From positions 62,001 to 126,000 of the forward strand of contig NZ_BQME02000001.1 in NCBI RefSeq assembly GCF_022180385.2: a stretch of 64,000 nt of DNA, read 5' to 3'. Positions 1 to 8,699 of this stretch are shown here, one piece after another. The position numbers and the translations under genes were made by a program. How positions within the stretch are numbered: position 1 is the stretch's first letter; every line of letters begins with the position of its first letter. The DNA is from Paenibacillus sp. L3-i20 (lineage in GTDB: Bacteria; Bacillota; Bacilli; Paenibacillales; Paenibacillaceae). The notes beneath the pieces were generated by a model that searched no databases, was not told the origin of the DNA, and saw nothing but the letters and a program-made list of their open reading frames with translations.

Positions 1-119
<119 letters not shown>

Positions 120-129
120 CAAGATAAAA

Positions 130-176
130 GGACTCAATAAGGAAACTTACGTTCCCCATTGAGTCCTTTCTTTTCT
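130..176. terminator. Bidirectional rho-independent terminator
   Basis: Nine-base arms GGACTCAAT (130-138) and ATTGAGTCC (158-166) flank a 19-base loop. They are followed by a T-rich run on the + strand and preceded by A-rich sequence that gives a U-run on the - strand. It ends mnmA from the left and the convergent CNNM gene from the right, whose stop codon lies inside the stem. Confidence 0.8.
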
Positions 177-1543
177 ACAATTCTCCGTTCAGGTTGTACA
201 ATCTCTCTTCTATATGTGATACGTATTCGCGAAATACGCAAATGCTGCATTTCCTCAATTTGAAATTCAAATCCGTTCTCCATATAAATTGGTTCGTTGT
301 ATTGCGGCGGGAAGTGCATTCGAGCGTACATCCAGCCACCGATAGTGTCATATTCATCCGTCTCAATTGAAGTCCCAAAGAAGCTATTTATCTCTTCAAT
401 TAACATTAGTCCACTAACGGAATATGCTCCATCATCTCGCTTCACAATACTTGTTACATCTGGATCAAATTCATCTTGAATATCGCCTACAATTTCTTCC
501 ATAATATCTTCAAGGGTAACTAAACCAGAAGTTCCTCCATATTCGTCTATCAAAATTGCAATTTGTGTCCTTTTTTTCTGCATAAGCTTGAGCAATGTAC
601 TAATTGAGATCGACTCCGGAACAGTAGTAATTGGCCTCATCAATATGGAAAGATCATCTGCACTCTGCATCGAATGTTTGAGCAAATCTTTTATATGAAC
701 AAAACCAACAATATTGTCTTTATCATTTTCGCAGACGGGATATCTCGTTCTCATATATTGAATGGCAATCGTCTTATTAGCCTGGAGTGAAAGACCTGCA
801 CGGAGACAAATCATTTCTGTACGTGGGATCATTATTTCGCGGGCTGTCGTTTCGGTGAAATCGAATATGTTGTCTACTAGCGTAAGCTCAGTCTGATCAA
901 TATAACCCCTTTGATGACTTTCTTTCAAAAGATTTCTCAAATCTTCTTCCGTATTGGCAGATTCCTGCTCTCTCACCAATCTCATGCCAACCATCTTCAA
1001 CATAAAATTTGTCAATGAATCAACCAAACGTATACAGGGTGAAAGTACAGCGTACATCACATACAGCGGTCTTGCTGTAGTTAATACTGTTCTCTCAGCG
1101 AGAGCACTCGCAATCGCTTTGGGGACAAGTTCACCTATAATGAGATGAAGCATGGTTATGAAGCCGAATACGAGCAAAAAAGCGGTCACTCGAGTTGCGT
1201 CACTGCTCATTATACCTAATGAAATAAACCATGCTTCCAACCATTGTGTGGTTATGCCTGCACCAATCCAGCCTATTCCAAGCGATGCAATCGTAATACC
1301 CAACTGACAAATAGAGAGATACCGATCTACTCTGCTCATAATACCTTTTGTGAGTTCCACTCTGTCATCCACTTCTACCGAAATGAGTGCAATCCGATTC
1401 ATCTTTACTTTTAACATTGCGTATTGCGATGCAACAAAAAAACCATTTACTCCAATCAACAACAGCACGAGCAACACCAATAAACTTAATGGTAACGGTT
1501 CACCCAACGCATCCCTGTCAACCGCGTCTAACAAACAGACCAT
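134..1543 (-). CDS. CNNM/CorC-type (hemolysin family) membrane protein, probable Mg2+ transport
   Basis: About 469 residues. The order is an N-terminal DUF21/CNNM membrane domain (roughly 15-190), a CBS pair (roughly 235-355, with EYGGTSGLVTLEDIMEEIVG) and a C-terminal CorC/HlyC domain (GYxxIGGW-like core). This matches the CNNM family, whose bacterial members are linked to Mg2+ efflux; the substrate here is inferred. I chose the ATG at 1543 because GGGAGG lies upstream of it, although the spacing is long. An in-frame ATG 21 codons earlier (1606) has no ribosome-binding site. It is convergent with mnmA and divergent from copC. B. subtilis has several paralogues (YhdP/MpfA, YrkA), so no symbol is given. 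Confidence 0.88.
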   Translation of the reverse strand: MVCLLDAVDRDALGEPLPLSLLVLLVLLLIGVNGFFVASQYAMLKVKMNRIALISVEVDDRVELTKGIMSRVDRYLSICQLGITIASLGIGWIGAGITTQWLEAWFISLGIMSSDATRVTAFLLVFGFITMLHLIIGELVPKAIASALAERTVLTTARPLYVMYAVLSPCIRLVDSLTNFMLKMVGMRLVREQESANTEEDLRNLLKESHQRGYIDQTELTLVDNIFDFTETTAREIMIPRTEMICLRAGLSLQANKTIAIQYMRTRYPVCENDKDNIVGFVHIKDLLKHSMQSADDLSILMRPITTVPESISISTLLKLMQKKRTQIAILIDEYGGTSGLVTLEDIMEEIVGDIQDEFDPDVTSIVKRDDGAYSVSGLMLIEEINSFFGTSIETDEYDTIGGWMYARMHFPPQYNEPIYMENGFEFQIEEMQHLRISRIRITYRREIVQPERRIVEKKGLNGERKFPY

Positions 1544-1809
1544 ACGACGACAGGAGCACCTCCCTTTGAAAACAAAGCTGGCTAAAAGCTTTGCGTAGTT
1601 AATCATATGTATTCATAGTAGCTTAACCTTTATGCGCAGTATAATATGTTTAGAAGCTTTTTCTCATGATGGCTCCATTCAAGGAATGTTCATAACTCTG
1701 CTACGAAATGCTCACGGTTAAAGAAGCTACAAGTGAACAAGTTTGTTATAATGCAAGAGATGAATAGCGAAATCGAATGTTCGCAACAGATGAAAGGTGG
1801 CATTTTATA

Positions 1810-2370
1810 ATGATGAAACGAATTGTATTTATGCTTTTAACGTTGATTCTTCTTATCCCTGGAGCAGCTATGGCTCATTCCAAGCTAGAATCAGCAGTCC
1901 CAGCCAAAGATTCTACAGTAGAGGTATCTCCAACTACAATTGAGATGAGCTTCGACACAAAAATTGAATCACTCAGCAACTTTAAATTGCTTAATGCTGC
2001 TGGTGATCAGATCAAAACTAGTAAAGCAGAAGTGAACGGCTCTAGTATGAAGGGCTCCCTAACAGACACGCTTGAAAATGGAACGTACACAATTAAATGG
2101 ACAATTATTGGAGCAGATGGTCATTCAGTAGATGGTGATTATTCCTTTACGGTAAATGCACCTGCTACAGCTGAGCCGTCTCCGGATGCAACAACTAGTA
2201 CAGAACCAAGTGCTACTCCATCACCTTCACCAACTGTAGCACCAGAGCCAACAAAGGCACCTGTTGATTCTACGGAAGAGAAGGGTTCAAACTTTAGTTC
2301 AATCCTTATTGTCGCAGGTATCATCTTTGTCGCTGCTGCAATTGTTATGCTGCTACGGAGGCGCAAATAA
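1810..2370 (+). CDS. copC: CopC-domain secreted/anchored protein
   Basis: 186 residues. A signal peptide (about 1-22, ending AMA) is followed directly by His23, then a CopC beta-barrel (about 23-120), a Pro/Ser/Thr/Ala-rich linker and one C-terminal membrane helix with an RRRK tail. In CopC proteins Cu(II) is bound by the N-terminal His plus an Asp-x-His pair. Here the mature protein would start with His and a DGH triplet occurs near the end of the domain, so the copper site looks intact. The start at 1810 has AAAGGTGG nine bases upstream; an earlier in-frame ATG at 1777 lacks one. The stop overlaps the copD start as TAATG, so translation is probably coupled. B. subtilis YcnJ carries both domains as one protein. 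Confidence 0.9.
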   Translation: MMKRIVFMLLTLILLIPGAAMAHSKLESAVPAKDSTVEVSPTTIEMSFDTKIESLSNFKLLNAAGDQIKTSKAEVNGSSMKGSLTDTLENGTYTIKWTIIGADGHSVDGDYSFTVNAPATAEPSPDATTSTEPSATPSPSPTVAPEPTKAPVDSTEEKGSNFSSILIVAGIIFVAAAIVMLLRRRK

Positions 2371-3455
2371 TGATTTACCTCTCTGAAGGATTATTGTACA
2401 TTTGCTTTGCCATTCTAATAGGAGCATTGCTGCTCCGGCTTGTGCCGGAGCATGTGCGGCCCACTGTTCATGTGCCGAATACTTTGCTACTCGCATGTGC
2501 AATTGCAATTCCGATATTATCCTTCGTTCCAATTCACCAGTTAGCTCAACTATTCGCAAAAAACTTTGAACTAGCTTATATTGATATGCTAAAAAGCATA
2601 TTGCTTGACGTTAACTCGGGAAAAGCTTGGATATGGACTTTAGTCGGCTCAAGCGGACTCGTTGTTCTACTTGGTCTCAAATCGTTCCGCAACGACAAGC
2701 ACATGCCGAAGGTAGCTTTATTTGTTACCTTTCTGCTAATTGTATGGTTAGGTTATGCAAGCCATGCTTCTGCGTTAAGCTCACTCAAAGGACTAGTCGT
2801 TCATACGGCACATTTCTTAGCATTCAGCGTATGGATCGGCATATTATTTGTCGTTAGTTGGTTTTCAAAGGATGAACGGAACTGGCCCGCTTTCCTAAAC
2901 TGGTTTTCCCCGGTTGCAATTGGTGCGGTAATTGTTACTTTACTTGCAGGCTTTACTTTAATGACTTTTACAACACCTCAATACGTTAATGCTTGGATGA
3001 TTCCATATGGGCAAATGTTGCTCATTAAACATGTACTCATCTTGCCTTTGCTCTTATTTGCCTATACAAACGGGTTCGGCTATAAGCGAACGGCAAAGCT
3101 GAATAGTGGATTTAATCCTAAGAGATGGCTGAAGGTAGAAAGTGTTATTGCTCTTCTTGTACTGGGTGCGACCGCTATATTAGGGCAACAAGCACCGCCG
3201 CATAAGATTCAGGAAACGCTGCAAACTGTCTCTCCTTCACCACTTTTCACGGCCATATACAAAGGATCATTTAGCCCTGATATGTTATTACAATTTACTT
3301 TGCATATGGAAAGTGTTTTAATGTTTGTCGCTGCACTACTTATGATTGCCGGCGTTATTTGGACCCACAAATCAAATCGACTTATTCCTTCTTTTATAAT
3401 GGGGATGTTATCAGCAGTATTTGTTTATTTCGGCCTCATGTTTTCCATTGCATAA
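2370..3455 (+). CDS. copD: CopD family integral membrane protein
   Basis: 361 residues, mostly hydrophobic, with about eight or nine predicted membrane helices. The central part (about 140-250) has the CopD-type segment HTAHFLAFSVWIG, with conserved His residues in helices. CopD proteins work with CopC in copper uptake or delivery across the membrane. It follows copC with a one-base overlap (TAATG) and is closed by a convergent terminator. Function as a copper transporter is by family; no experimental feature is visible in the sequence. Confidence 0.88.
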   Translation: MIYLSEGLLYICFAILIGALLLRLVPEHVRPTVHVPNTLLLACAIAIPILSFVPIHQLAQLFAKNFELAYIDMLKSILLDVNSGKAWIWTLVGSSGLVVLLGLKSFRNDKHMPKVALFVTFLLIVWLGYASHASALSSLKGLVVHTAHFLAFSVWIGILFVVSWFSKDERNWPAFLNWFSPVAIGAVIVTLLAGFTLMTFTTPQYVNAWMIPYGQMLLIKHVLILPLLLFAYTNGFGYKRTAKLNSGFNPKRWLKVESVIALLVLGATAILGQQAPPHKIQETLQTVSPSPLFTAIYKGSFSPDMLLQFTLHMESVLMFVAALLMIAGVIWTHKSNRLIPSFIMGMLSAVFVYFGLMFSIA

Positions 3456-3491
3456 GAAGTGATATCAAACTTACAAATGATTGTCGTTTCA

Positions 3492-3537
3492 AAAAACCCA
3501 TCCTCTTCACATATAAATGTGGAGTTGATGGGTTTTT
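3492..3537. terminator. Bidirectional terminator between copD and the DUF1541 gene
   Basis: Arms AAAAACCCATC (3492-3502) and GATGGGTTTTT (3527-3537) are perfect complements. A second small stem in the loop (TTCACAT with ATGTGGA) extends the hairpin. A- and T-runs make it active on both strands. Confidence 0.85.
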
Positions 3538-3558
3538 GATATTCTATCAGATTATTCT

Positions 3559-4104
3559 TTATTTAGCTGCAAGCTCGCTTTCTGACACCCATTTGTGATT
3601 GGTCACTTTCTCCCCGCCTGTTGTTGGCGTGTAATCAACCATATAGATTGTCGTTTGTTCGGCAGTATCAATAATCGCAACTGCATCTTTCATTCCAGGC
3701 ATATGGTCAGCGTCTATCACAACTTCTGCTCCTGGTTTATACGGCTCATTGCTTCCACTTTTGATTTCTTCGTGGATAATCCACTTATGATTCGTTACAC
3801 GATCCCCGCCTGTAGTAGGTGTATATGAAATAGCATAAACAGTAGTAGCATATGCTCCTACGATCGTCGCTTCTGCCCCATTCATTCCATGCATATGATC
3901 TGATTTTATCGTTGCTTTACTGCCGACTGGGTATAGTGGATTTTTTGCTGCTTCAAGAGTTTCCGGAACTTCACCAGAGCTGGAATGTGATCCGTGATCC
4001 ATTCCACCCATGTTGCCTTCAACTTTTTCTCCATTAGATTCTTTACCGCAACCACTCAATACTAATGCAGCTGCTATACCAAAAATAATTATCTTTTTTT
4101 TCAT
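3559..4104 (-). CDS. YdhK-like lipoprotein with two DUF1541 domains
   Basis: 181 residues. A lipoprotein signal (about 1-19) ends in LSGC, followed by a linker rich in His, Met and Gly. Two homologous repeats follow (about 60-115 and 122-178), each with a DHMxGM motif and a TPTTGG-x-x-VTNHKW ending. The duplicated architecture is that of B. subtilis YdhK. The paired His/Met motifs could bind a soft metal such as copper; that is inference, supported only by the copC-copD neighbours. The start at 4104 (ATG) follows GGAGTGG; a TTG one codon earlier is also open. It lies downstream of the blaI-M56 pair, about 45 bases away, probably in the same transcript. Confidence 0.82.
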   Translation of the reverse strand: MKKKIIIFGIAAALVLSGCGKESNGEKVEGNMGGMDHGSHSSSGEVPETLEAAKNPLYPVGSKATIKSDHMHGMNGAEATIVGAYATTVYAISYTPTTGGDRVTNHKWIIHEEIKSGSNEPYKPGAEVVIDADHMPGMKDAVAIIDTAEQTTIYMVDYTPTTGGEKVTNHKWVSESELAAK

Positions 4105-4150
4105 CAATTATCCACTCCATTTTGTTGTATGTACTTTCTCCGTGCATTTA

Positions 4151-5029
4151 TTATAGAATCGTATGCATCAATACCTCACTGCTCAAACAGCTAATAAACA
4201 AGCCGATATTAAGACTCCATACAATGATAGAAACCGATACCGATCGCGGCTGAAATACCGAAAATCGTATTTCTTCATCAGGCTCAAGTATTTGCTGAAT
4301 GCGGTAATTGTTAGTAGCTTCTGTAAATCCACTAACAAAATAGGAGGATCTCTCTTTTACATTTAGTTTTGCCAATTTTAAAATTGCAAACCCCAAGGGT
4401 TCGCTAGACTTCATCATTTCTATAGCAAATCGATCTGCTAATAACTCCACCTTAGTGTGATAATAAGCCGTCAACCTTTTCATTAACGGTACAAAAAAAA
4501 CAAACTCCCCGAACAAATCAACGATTACCTTCTTCAAAGGATCACGCATATTTACATGATGATATTCATGCAGCAAAATCGACTCAAGTTCTTGCTTAGT
4601 GAAATGCTGGATCACTTGTGAAGAGATGATAATGATCGGGCTAAAAAAACCAATCGTTAATGCGACGAAGCTTGGTTCGTTAATGACGACAACCCTATTT
4701 CCGTACAATGAAAATTGTTTGTTAATAGTCGTTGTTAATACATTATCCCTACATGATAACAGCCGATGTTTGAATTGGATCGTACGATAAACACGTAAAC
4801 TGAATGCTGGTATTACTTTCAGAAGAAGCATAACAAAAGCAACGGTGATGCTTGTCCCGATTATGGATTGCTGGCTTGTCATATTACTCATTGTGAGCCA
4901 AGGCAGAGATAAGTTTGTAAAGTGATGCAAAAAAAAGATAACCATTTGAAAAATAATAAACAGACCGCACATAGAGACAACTGCAAAAGCCGCTATCATT
5001 CCGATAGATGGTTTTATTTTTGTTTTCAT
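4151..5029 (-). CDS. M56 (BlaR1-type) membrane metallopeptidase without sensor domain
   Basis: 292 residues. Two N-terminal helices are followed by a cytoplasmic region with HEYHH (HExxH zinc motif) near residue 155, a downstream Glu in ELLADRFA, and further helices at about 170-185 and 265-285. BlaR1/MecR1 proteins cleave their partner repressor when a C-terminal extracellular penicillin-binding domain senses drug. This protein ends right after the last helix, so no such sensor is present. Its start overlaps the stop of the BlaI-type gene by four bases (ATGA), which fits a protease-repressor pair. The signal it responds to is unknown. Confidence 0.85.
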   Translation of the reverse strand: MKTKIKPSIGMIAAFAVVSMCGLFIIFQMVIFFLHHFTNLSLPWLTMSNMTSQQSIIGTSITVAFVMLLLKVIPAFSLRVYRTIQFKHRLLSCRDNVLTTTINKQFSLYGNRVVVINEPSFVALTIGFFSPIIIISSQVIQHFTKQELESILLHEYHHVNMRDPLKKVIVDLFGEFVFFVPLMKRLTAYYHTKVELLADRFAIEMMKSSEPLGFAILKLAKLNVKERSSYFVSGFTEATNNYRIQQILEPDEEIRFSVFQPRSVSVSIIVWSLNIGLFISCLSSEVLMHTIL

Positions 5030-5439
5030 TTTTGTCTACGTTCCCTCGCTTCATTCAGCTTCTTCTCAAGCTGCTCAAGCAATGATGGTTCGATGTCTTC
5101 GATAGCTTCTACAAATTGTGAAACAGCAATGTTACCAAACTCTTGGATTAACCCAGTAGCAACTGCTTTTGTTTGCTCTTCCAAAAACAGTTCTTTTGTT
5201 TGTATCGGCTCAAACAAGCCATTCCTAGCTTTTACTTCTTTGCGCAAATGACCTTTTTCAACTAAACGGTTCATGACCGTCATAACCGTGTTAAACGCAA
5301 CTGACTTTTCCGGCTCTAATCGCGCTTGCACTTCCTTAATCGTGAGCGGCTTAGAATTCCAAAGAACATTCATAATTTTTGCTTCTAATGCCCCAAAAAA
5401 CTGTGTTAAACCTTCTCCATCAGCCTTGTAATTACTCAT
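5026..5439 (-). CDS. BlaI/MecI/CopY family transcriptional repressor
   Basis: 137 residues with the N-terminal winged helix of the family (about 12-80, including LTIKEVQARL and NTVMTVMNRLVEKGHL) and a C-terminal helical dimerisation part. The C-terminus lacks the paired CxC motifs of the copper-sensing CopY branch, so direct copper sensing is unlikely even though copper-type genes are nearby. The start has GGTGGAGGAG upstream. Its promoter sits in a 43-bp perfect palindrome, indicating autoregulation. It is followed by the M56 protease in an overlapping pair. Confidence 0.9.
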   Translation of the reverse strand: MSNYKADGEGLTQFFGALEAKIMNVLWNSKPLTIKEVQARLEPEKSVAFNTVMTVMNRLVEKGHLRKEVKARNGLFEPIQTKELFLEEQTKAVATGLIQEFGNIAVSQFVEAIEDIEPSLLEQLEKKLNEARERRQK

Positions 5440-5448
5440 TCTTTCTCC

Positions 5449-5491
5449 TCCACCTCCATTTCACTACATATTGTAGTGAAATGGAGGTGGA
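5449..5491. promoter_or_regulatory. 43-bp perfect palindrome, probable BlaI-type operator
   Basis: Twenty-base arms (5449-5468 and 5472-5491) pair without mismatch around a 3-base centre. The core CTACA-TAT-TGTAG matches the TACA/TGTA dyad of BlaI/MecI operators. The outer arms repeat CCACCTCCATTT and AAATGGAGGTGG, so one arm contains part of the ribosome-binding site and the other the promoter spacer. The transcription start implied by the -10 box lies inside the palindrome, so it acts mainly as DNA, not as an RNA hairpin. Confidence 0.85.
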
Positions 5492-5498
5492 ATGTCAA
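5470..5498 (-). promoter_or_regulatory. Sigma-A promoter of the blaI-M56-(ydhK) unit
   Basis: On the - strand TTGACA (5493-5498) and TACAAT (5470-5475) are separated by exactly 17 bases. The -10 box is part of the operator core and the spacer is one palindrome arm, so a bound repressor would block polymerase directly. The implied 5' leader is only about 20-25 bases. Confidence 0.85.
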
Positions 5499-5592
5499 AT
5501 TTAGCTTTTTTCCATTTTTTAATCACAAAAAAAACGCCTTATAAAAAGACGCTGTTTGTTTGATACCACTATTGATCTTCATTACTAATCTA

Positions 5593-6120
5593 TTATTGGC
5601 TAACATGATATAAAACATGCTTATAGAGAGGGCTACCCTTCTCAACTTTAGGATGGTTGAATTCATTTACAAACTTCATACCGATTTTTTGCATCACTTT
5701 TTTGGAGGGAGTATTAATATCAGCTGTGAAGCTATAAATATCTTTAAAACCTAATTCACCAAATCCATACTGCAAACAGGCTGCCGCTCCTTCTGTCGCA
5801 TACCCTTTTCCCCAAGCATCCCGCTTCAATCGCCAAGCAATTTCTATGCAAGGTGTAAAATCAGCCGCAAATATTGCCTTATGAAATCCTATAAACCCGA
5901 TATACTCTTTGTTTTCCTTCACTTCCACCGCATACAACCCAAATCCACTGTCTTTGAACTCCGACATAATGGATTGATAAAATGTTTCAGTTTCCTCGAT
6001 AGACAACGTTTTTGGAAAATAAGTCATAACTTCTTCATCTGCATTTAGTTGACTAAATGGCTCTAAATCTCGTTGTTCCCAGTCACGTAATTGCAATCTC
6101 GCCGTTTCTATATAAATCAT
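5593..6120 (-). CDS. GNAT family N-acetyltransferase (RimJ/RimL-like)
   Basis: 175 residues. It has the typical start ETARLQLRDW, the acetyl-CoA-binding stretch around AWGKGYATEGAAACLQYGF and a late segment with NTPSKKVMQKIGMKFV, the pattern of the Acetyltransf_3 subgroup. Substrate cannot be told from sequence. I use the ATG at 6120 because GGAGG lies six bases upstream; the frame stays open to 6159 without a better site. It lies 35 bases downstream of rarA, so co-transcription is likely. Confidence 0.88.
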   Translation of the reverse strand: MIYIETARLQLRDWEQRDLEPFSQLNADEEVMTYFPKTLSIEETETFYQSIMSEFKDSGFGLYAVEVKENKEYIGFIGFHKAIFAADFTPCIEIAWRLKRDAWGKGYATEGAAACLQYGFGELGFKDIYSFTADINTPSKKVMQKIGMKFVNEFNHPKVEKGSPLYKHVLYHVSQ

Positions 6121-6155
6121 TGCACACCTCCGAATAAAGAATTTGGGAACAAACT

Positions 6156-7460
6156 TCACTTCAAGCGTCGCTGTTGATTTTGTTTTATTTTATCCTCCAT
6201 ACCTTGATCGGAAGCTTTATAAAATACTGCCTTAGCAAGTGGATCAGGCAAATATTGCTGCTTCACATAGTGGTTAGGAAAGTCATGTGGATATTGATAT
6301 CCACCATGTCCAAGCTCTGCTGCACCTTTGTAATGTGTATCGCGAAGATGGAGCGGCACTTCTGCATTTCCGCTTCTTTCGATAGCCGACATGACATTGC
6401 CGATTGCAACGGCTGTTGCGTTGGACTTCGGACTCTCAACTGCAAATAAAATCGCTTGTGCAATGTTGTATTTGGCTTCAGGCCAACCGATTTTATGATA
6501 AGCATCCATCGCTGTCACAGCTTGCACCATTGCTTGTGGATTTGCCAATCCAATATCCTCACTGCAAGCAACGATCAGCCTTCTTAGGAAAGTCATTGGG
6601 TCCATCCCAAGTCTTTCTACTGCATACAAAAACCAATACAACGCCGCATCGCTTGAACCTCTCACACTTTTATGAAATGCTGACAGCACATCATATTGTG
6701 TAGACAGATCGGCCCGAATGGATGGCTTTCGAACAGATTCTTGTGCCACTTCTAATGTAATTCTCACAGAACCATCCGGTTCGGAAGGTGTTGTAACTGC
6801 TGCAAGCTCAAGCGCATTTAAAGAACGCCTAATATCTCCGCCAGACATGGCTGCAATATGTTCAAGCGCTTCTTCCTCCACATGCAGCGTCATAAATCCA
6901 AGGCCGCGCTCACGATCCGCAATTGCTCTATTCATAGCGTCAAGCGAATGCTTCTCTTCTAATGCTTCTAGTTGAAATAAAGTGGAGCGGGACAAGAGAG
7001 CGCCATTCACATGATGGAACGGATTTTCCGTTGTAGCGCCGATAAATATTATAATTCCTTGCTCAACAGCTGGAAGCAATGCATCTTGACGGGAGGTGTT
7101 AAAGCGATGTACTTCATCGAGAAATAAAATCGTCTTTTTCCCGTATAAAGTTTTGTTGCTCCGGGCCCGGTCTATTACTTCCCGAACATCCTTAACCGAA
7201 GCCTCAACCGCATTGAGCTTGACGAAATCCCCTTCCGTCTTCATCGAAATGATATGAGCAAGCGTCGTCTTCCCACAACCTGGAGGACCATATAGCAAAA
7301 TGGACGATACTTGGTCCCCTTCAATCGCCCGTCTAAGCAGCTTGCCTTGACCTACAATATGTTCTTGTCCTATATATTCATCGAGCGTCTGCGGGCGCAT
7401 ACGATCCGCCAGCAGGCGCGCTCGAGGCAATTCCTCTTCCTGATAAGTAAACAGATCCAT
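6156..7460 (-). CDS. rarA: Replication-associated recombination protein A (RarA/MgsA)
   Basis: 434 residues. An AAA+ ATPase with Walker A GPPGCGKTT (near 60), Walker B ILFLDEVH, sensor ATTENPFH, and the MgsA-type C-terminal helical tetramerisation region (about 260-430). RarA acts at stalled replication forks and is related to the clamp-loader/RuvB group. The ATG at 7460 lies 12 bases after AAAAGGA; a TTG at 7472 directly abuts that site and is less likely. A 12-bp palindrome ATGGTATACCAT (7483-7494) lies just upstream. The position near tcdA-aspS-hisS recalls yrvN in B. subtilis, here with extra genes in between. Confidence 0.93.
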   Translation of the reverse strand: MDLFTYQEEELPRARLLADRMRPQTLDEYIGQEHIVGQGKLLRRAIEGDQVSSILLYGPPGCGKTTLAHIISMKTEGDFVKLNAVEASVKDVREVIDRARSNKTLYGKKTILFLDEVHRFNTSRQDALLPAVEQGIIIFIGATTENPFHHVNGALLSRSTLFQLEALEEKHSLDAMNRAIADRERGLGFMTLHVEEEALEHIAAMSGGDIRRSLNALELAAVTTPSEPDGSVRITLEVAQESVRKPSIRADLSTQYDVLSAFHKSVRGSSDAALYWFLYAVERLGMDPMTFLRRLIVACSEDIGLANPQAMVQAVTAMDAYHKIGWPEAKYNIAQAILFAVESPKSNATAVAIGNVMSAIERSGNAEVPLHLRDTHYKGAAELGHGGYQYPHDFPNHYVKQQYLPDPLAKAVFYKASDQGMEDKIKQNQQRRLK

Positions 7461-7596
7461 GCCAGCGCTCAATCCTTTTATGATGGTATACCATGATCAT
7501 AGCATACAAGCACAAATGTTCGCCACATTCATCCGTCTTCAGAGGACATTCGCTTTTCTTCTATCACTTCTATGAATGATGAGTTTCCTTCGTCTC

Positions 7597-8352
7597 CTAT
7601 ACTTCGCCCCAATAGAGTTCAGTCACATATTCGAATGCAACTACACCGCCGCTTTGCGTATCCTTAAATATATTGCTTAACTCAGCAATCATCGGCTCGT
7701 GATCGGGATGGCCTGCTGCTGGAGTATAAGAGGAAGACAACAATCTTCCCTTCAGCGCAGCTTCGTCCAGCTGTTGATCGTATGAGAATTGATTTAGTTT
7801 AAGACTATCATTTGAAAAATAAGGTCTTAACGTCTCGATCGTAATATTTTTGTGGGATACTTTCTCATAATCCGTTCCATAAGTTCTAAGCAGCTGCTCA
7901 TATCGCTCAAGAAACGGTGAACCGGTTAGTTTCCGTGAGTTCCAGATCAAAACGACTTTTCCATTCGGATTAAGAATGCGTTGAAATTCTGTTCTAGCCC
8001 CATCACGATCAAACCAGTGATAGGCTTGTGCGCATACGATGAAATCAACTGATTGAGACGGTAACCCGGTATGTTCACCAGCACCATTCACTTGACGATA
8101 GCGTGCTTCCCCTTTCAACGATGCAGTCGCTGCTTCAGCCATCGCTTTATTGGGCTCGACTCCAATCACTTCACTGCCTCTCTCCAATAGCAGCTTTGAG
8201 AATTTACCTGTACCTGCTCCGAGATCTGCAATTACACTGTCCGCTTTGAAACCAACTTCCTCATACAAAAAATCTAGCGCTTCTTTCGGATAAGTAGGGC
8301 GGTATTTCACATAGTCATCCACTCGGTTAGAAAATATTTCTTTGCTATTCAT
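7597..8352 (-). CDS. Class I SAM-dependent methyltransferase
   Basis: 251 residues. A Methyltransf_11-type Rossmann fold with motif I VIADLGAGTGKFSK (near 40-53), a VEPN acidic residue after strand 2 and VDFIVCAQAYHWFD after strand 4. The AYHWF signature is common in the YcgJ/YjhP-type group of unknown substrate. The start overlaps the stop of the damaged VOC gene as TAATG, so it may rely on coupled translation or on GGGAG about 12 bases upstream. No substrate is assigned. Confidence 0.85.
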   Translation of the reverse strand: MNSKEIFSNRVDDYVKYRPTYPKEALDFLYEEVGFKADSVIADLGAGTGKFSKLLLERGSEVIGVEPNKAMAEAATASLKGEARYRQVNGAGEHTGLPSQSVDFIVCAQAYHWFDRDGARTEFQRILNPNGKVVLIWNSRKLTGSPFLERYEQLLRTYGTDYEKVSHKNITIETLRPYFSNDSLKLNQFSYDQQLDEAALKGRLLSSSYTPAAGHPDHEPMIAELSNIFKDTQSGGVVAFEYVTELYWGEV

Positions 8353-8699
8353 TAGCCTTCAACTCCCTCTATATTCAGTTCAACTAGCTCTAGAAACTCC
8401 ATTCGATTTCCGAACGGATCATTCAAGAAAAATCTATAATACCCTTCTTCTTTTCTATGCTCATCTTCAATGATTGTCATGCCTTGACCGAGTAAATGAT
8501 TTTTTAGCAAATGTAAGTTGCGAACAGCAAATGCAGGATGAGCTTTGCGCGCGGCATGAAAATCTTGCTGAACACCAATATGAACTTCATGGCTTCCACA
8601 AACAAACCAATTTTTGTATATTAGAGAAAGAGTAAGTGCACTTTTGTATGTTAGAGATAAAGCAACTGCATTTTTGTGTGTTAGAGATTGAGCAACCAC
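8352..8699 (-). pseudogene. VOC/glyoxalase-family gene lacking its 5' part, fused to a 30-bp repeat array
   Basis: From about residue 32 on, the frame reads a normal VOC ending: WFVCGSHEVHIGV, then RKAHPAF, and DPFGNRMEFLELVE at the C-terminus. The family normally has about 40 more residues before this, with the first beta-alpha unit and a metal-binding His. Those are absent. In their place is a low-complexity stretch encoded by three 30-bp repeats (VAQSLTHKNA, VALSLTYKSA, LTLSLIYKNW). There is no ATG and no ribosome-binding site; only a GTG opens the frame. I read it as a decapitated gene joined in frame to repeats, probably inactive, though a fusion protein could be made. Its stop overlaps the methyltransferase start. 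Confidence 0.72.

Noticed and set aside
5026-5439. BlaI-type protein as a copper-sensing CopY
   Set aside because: The C-terminal Cys motifs that bind Cu/Zn in CopY are missing; only gene neighbourhood suggests copper.
7505-7525. Possible LexA box upstream of rarA
   Set aside because: One half-site (CGAAC) is good, the other (GTGCT) is poor, and no promoter overlaps it convincingly.
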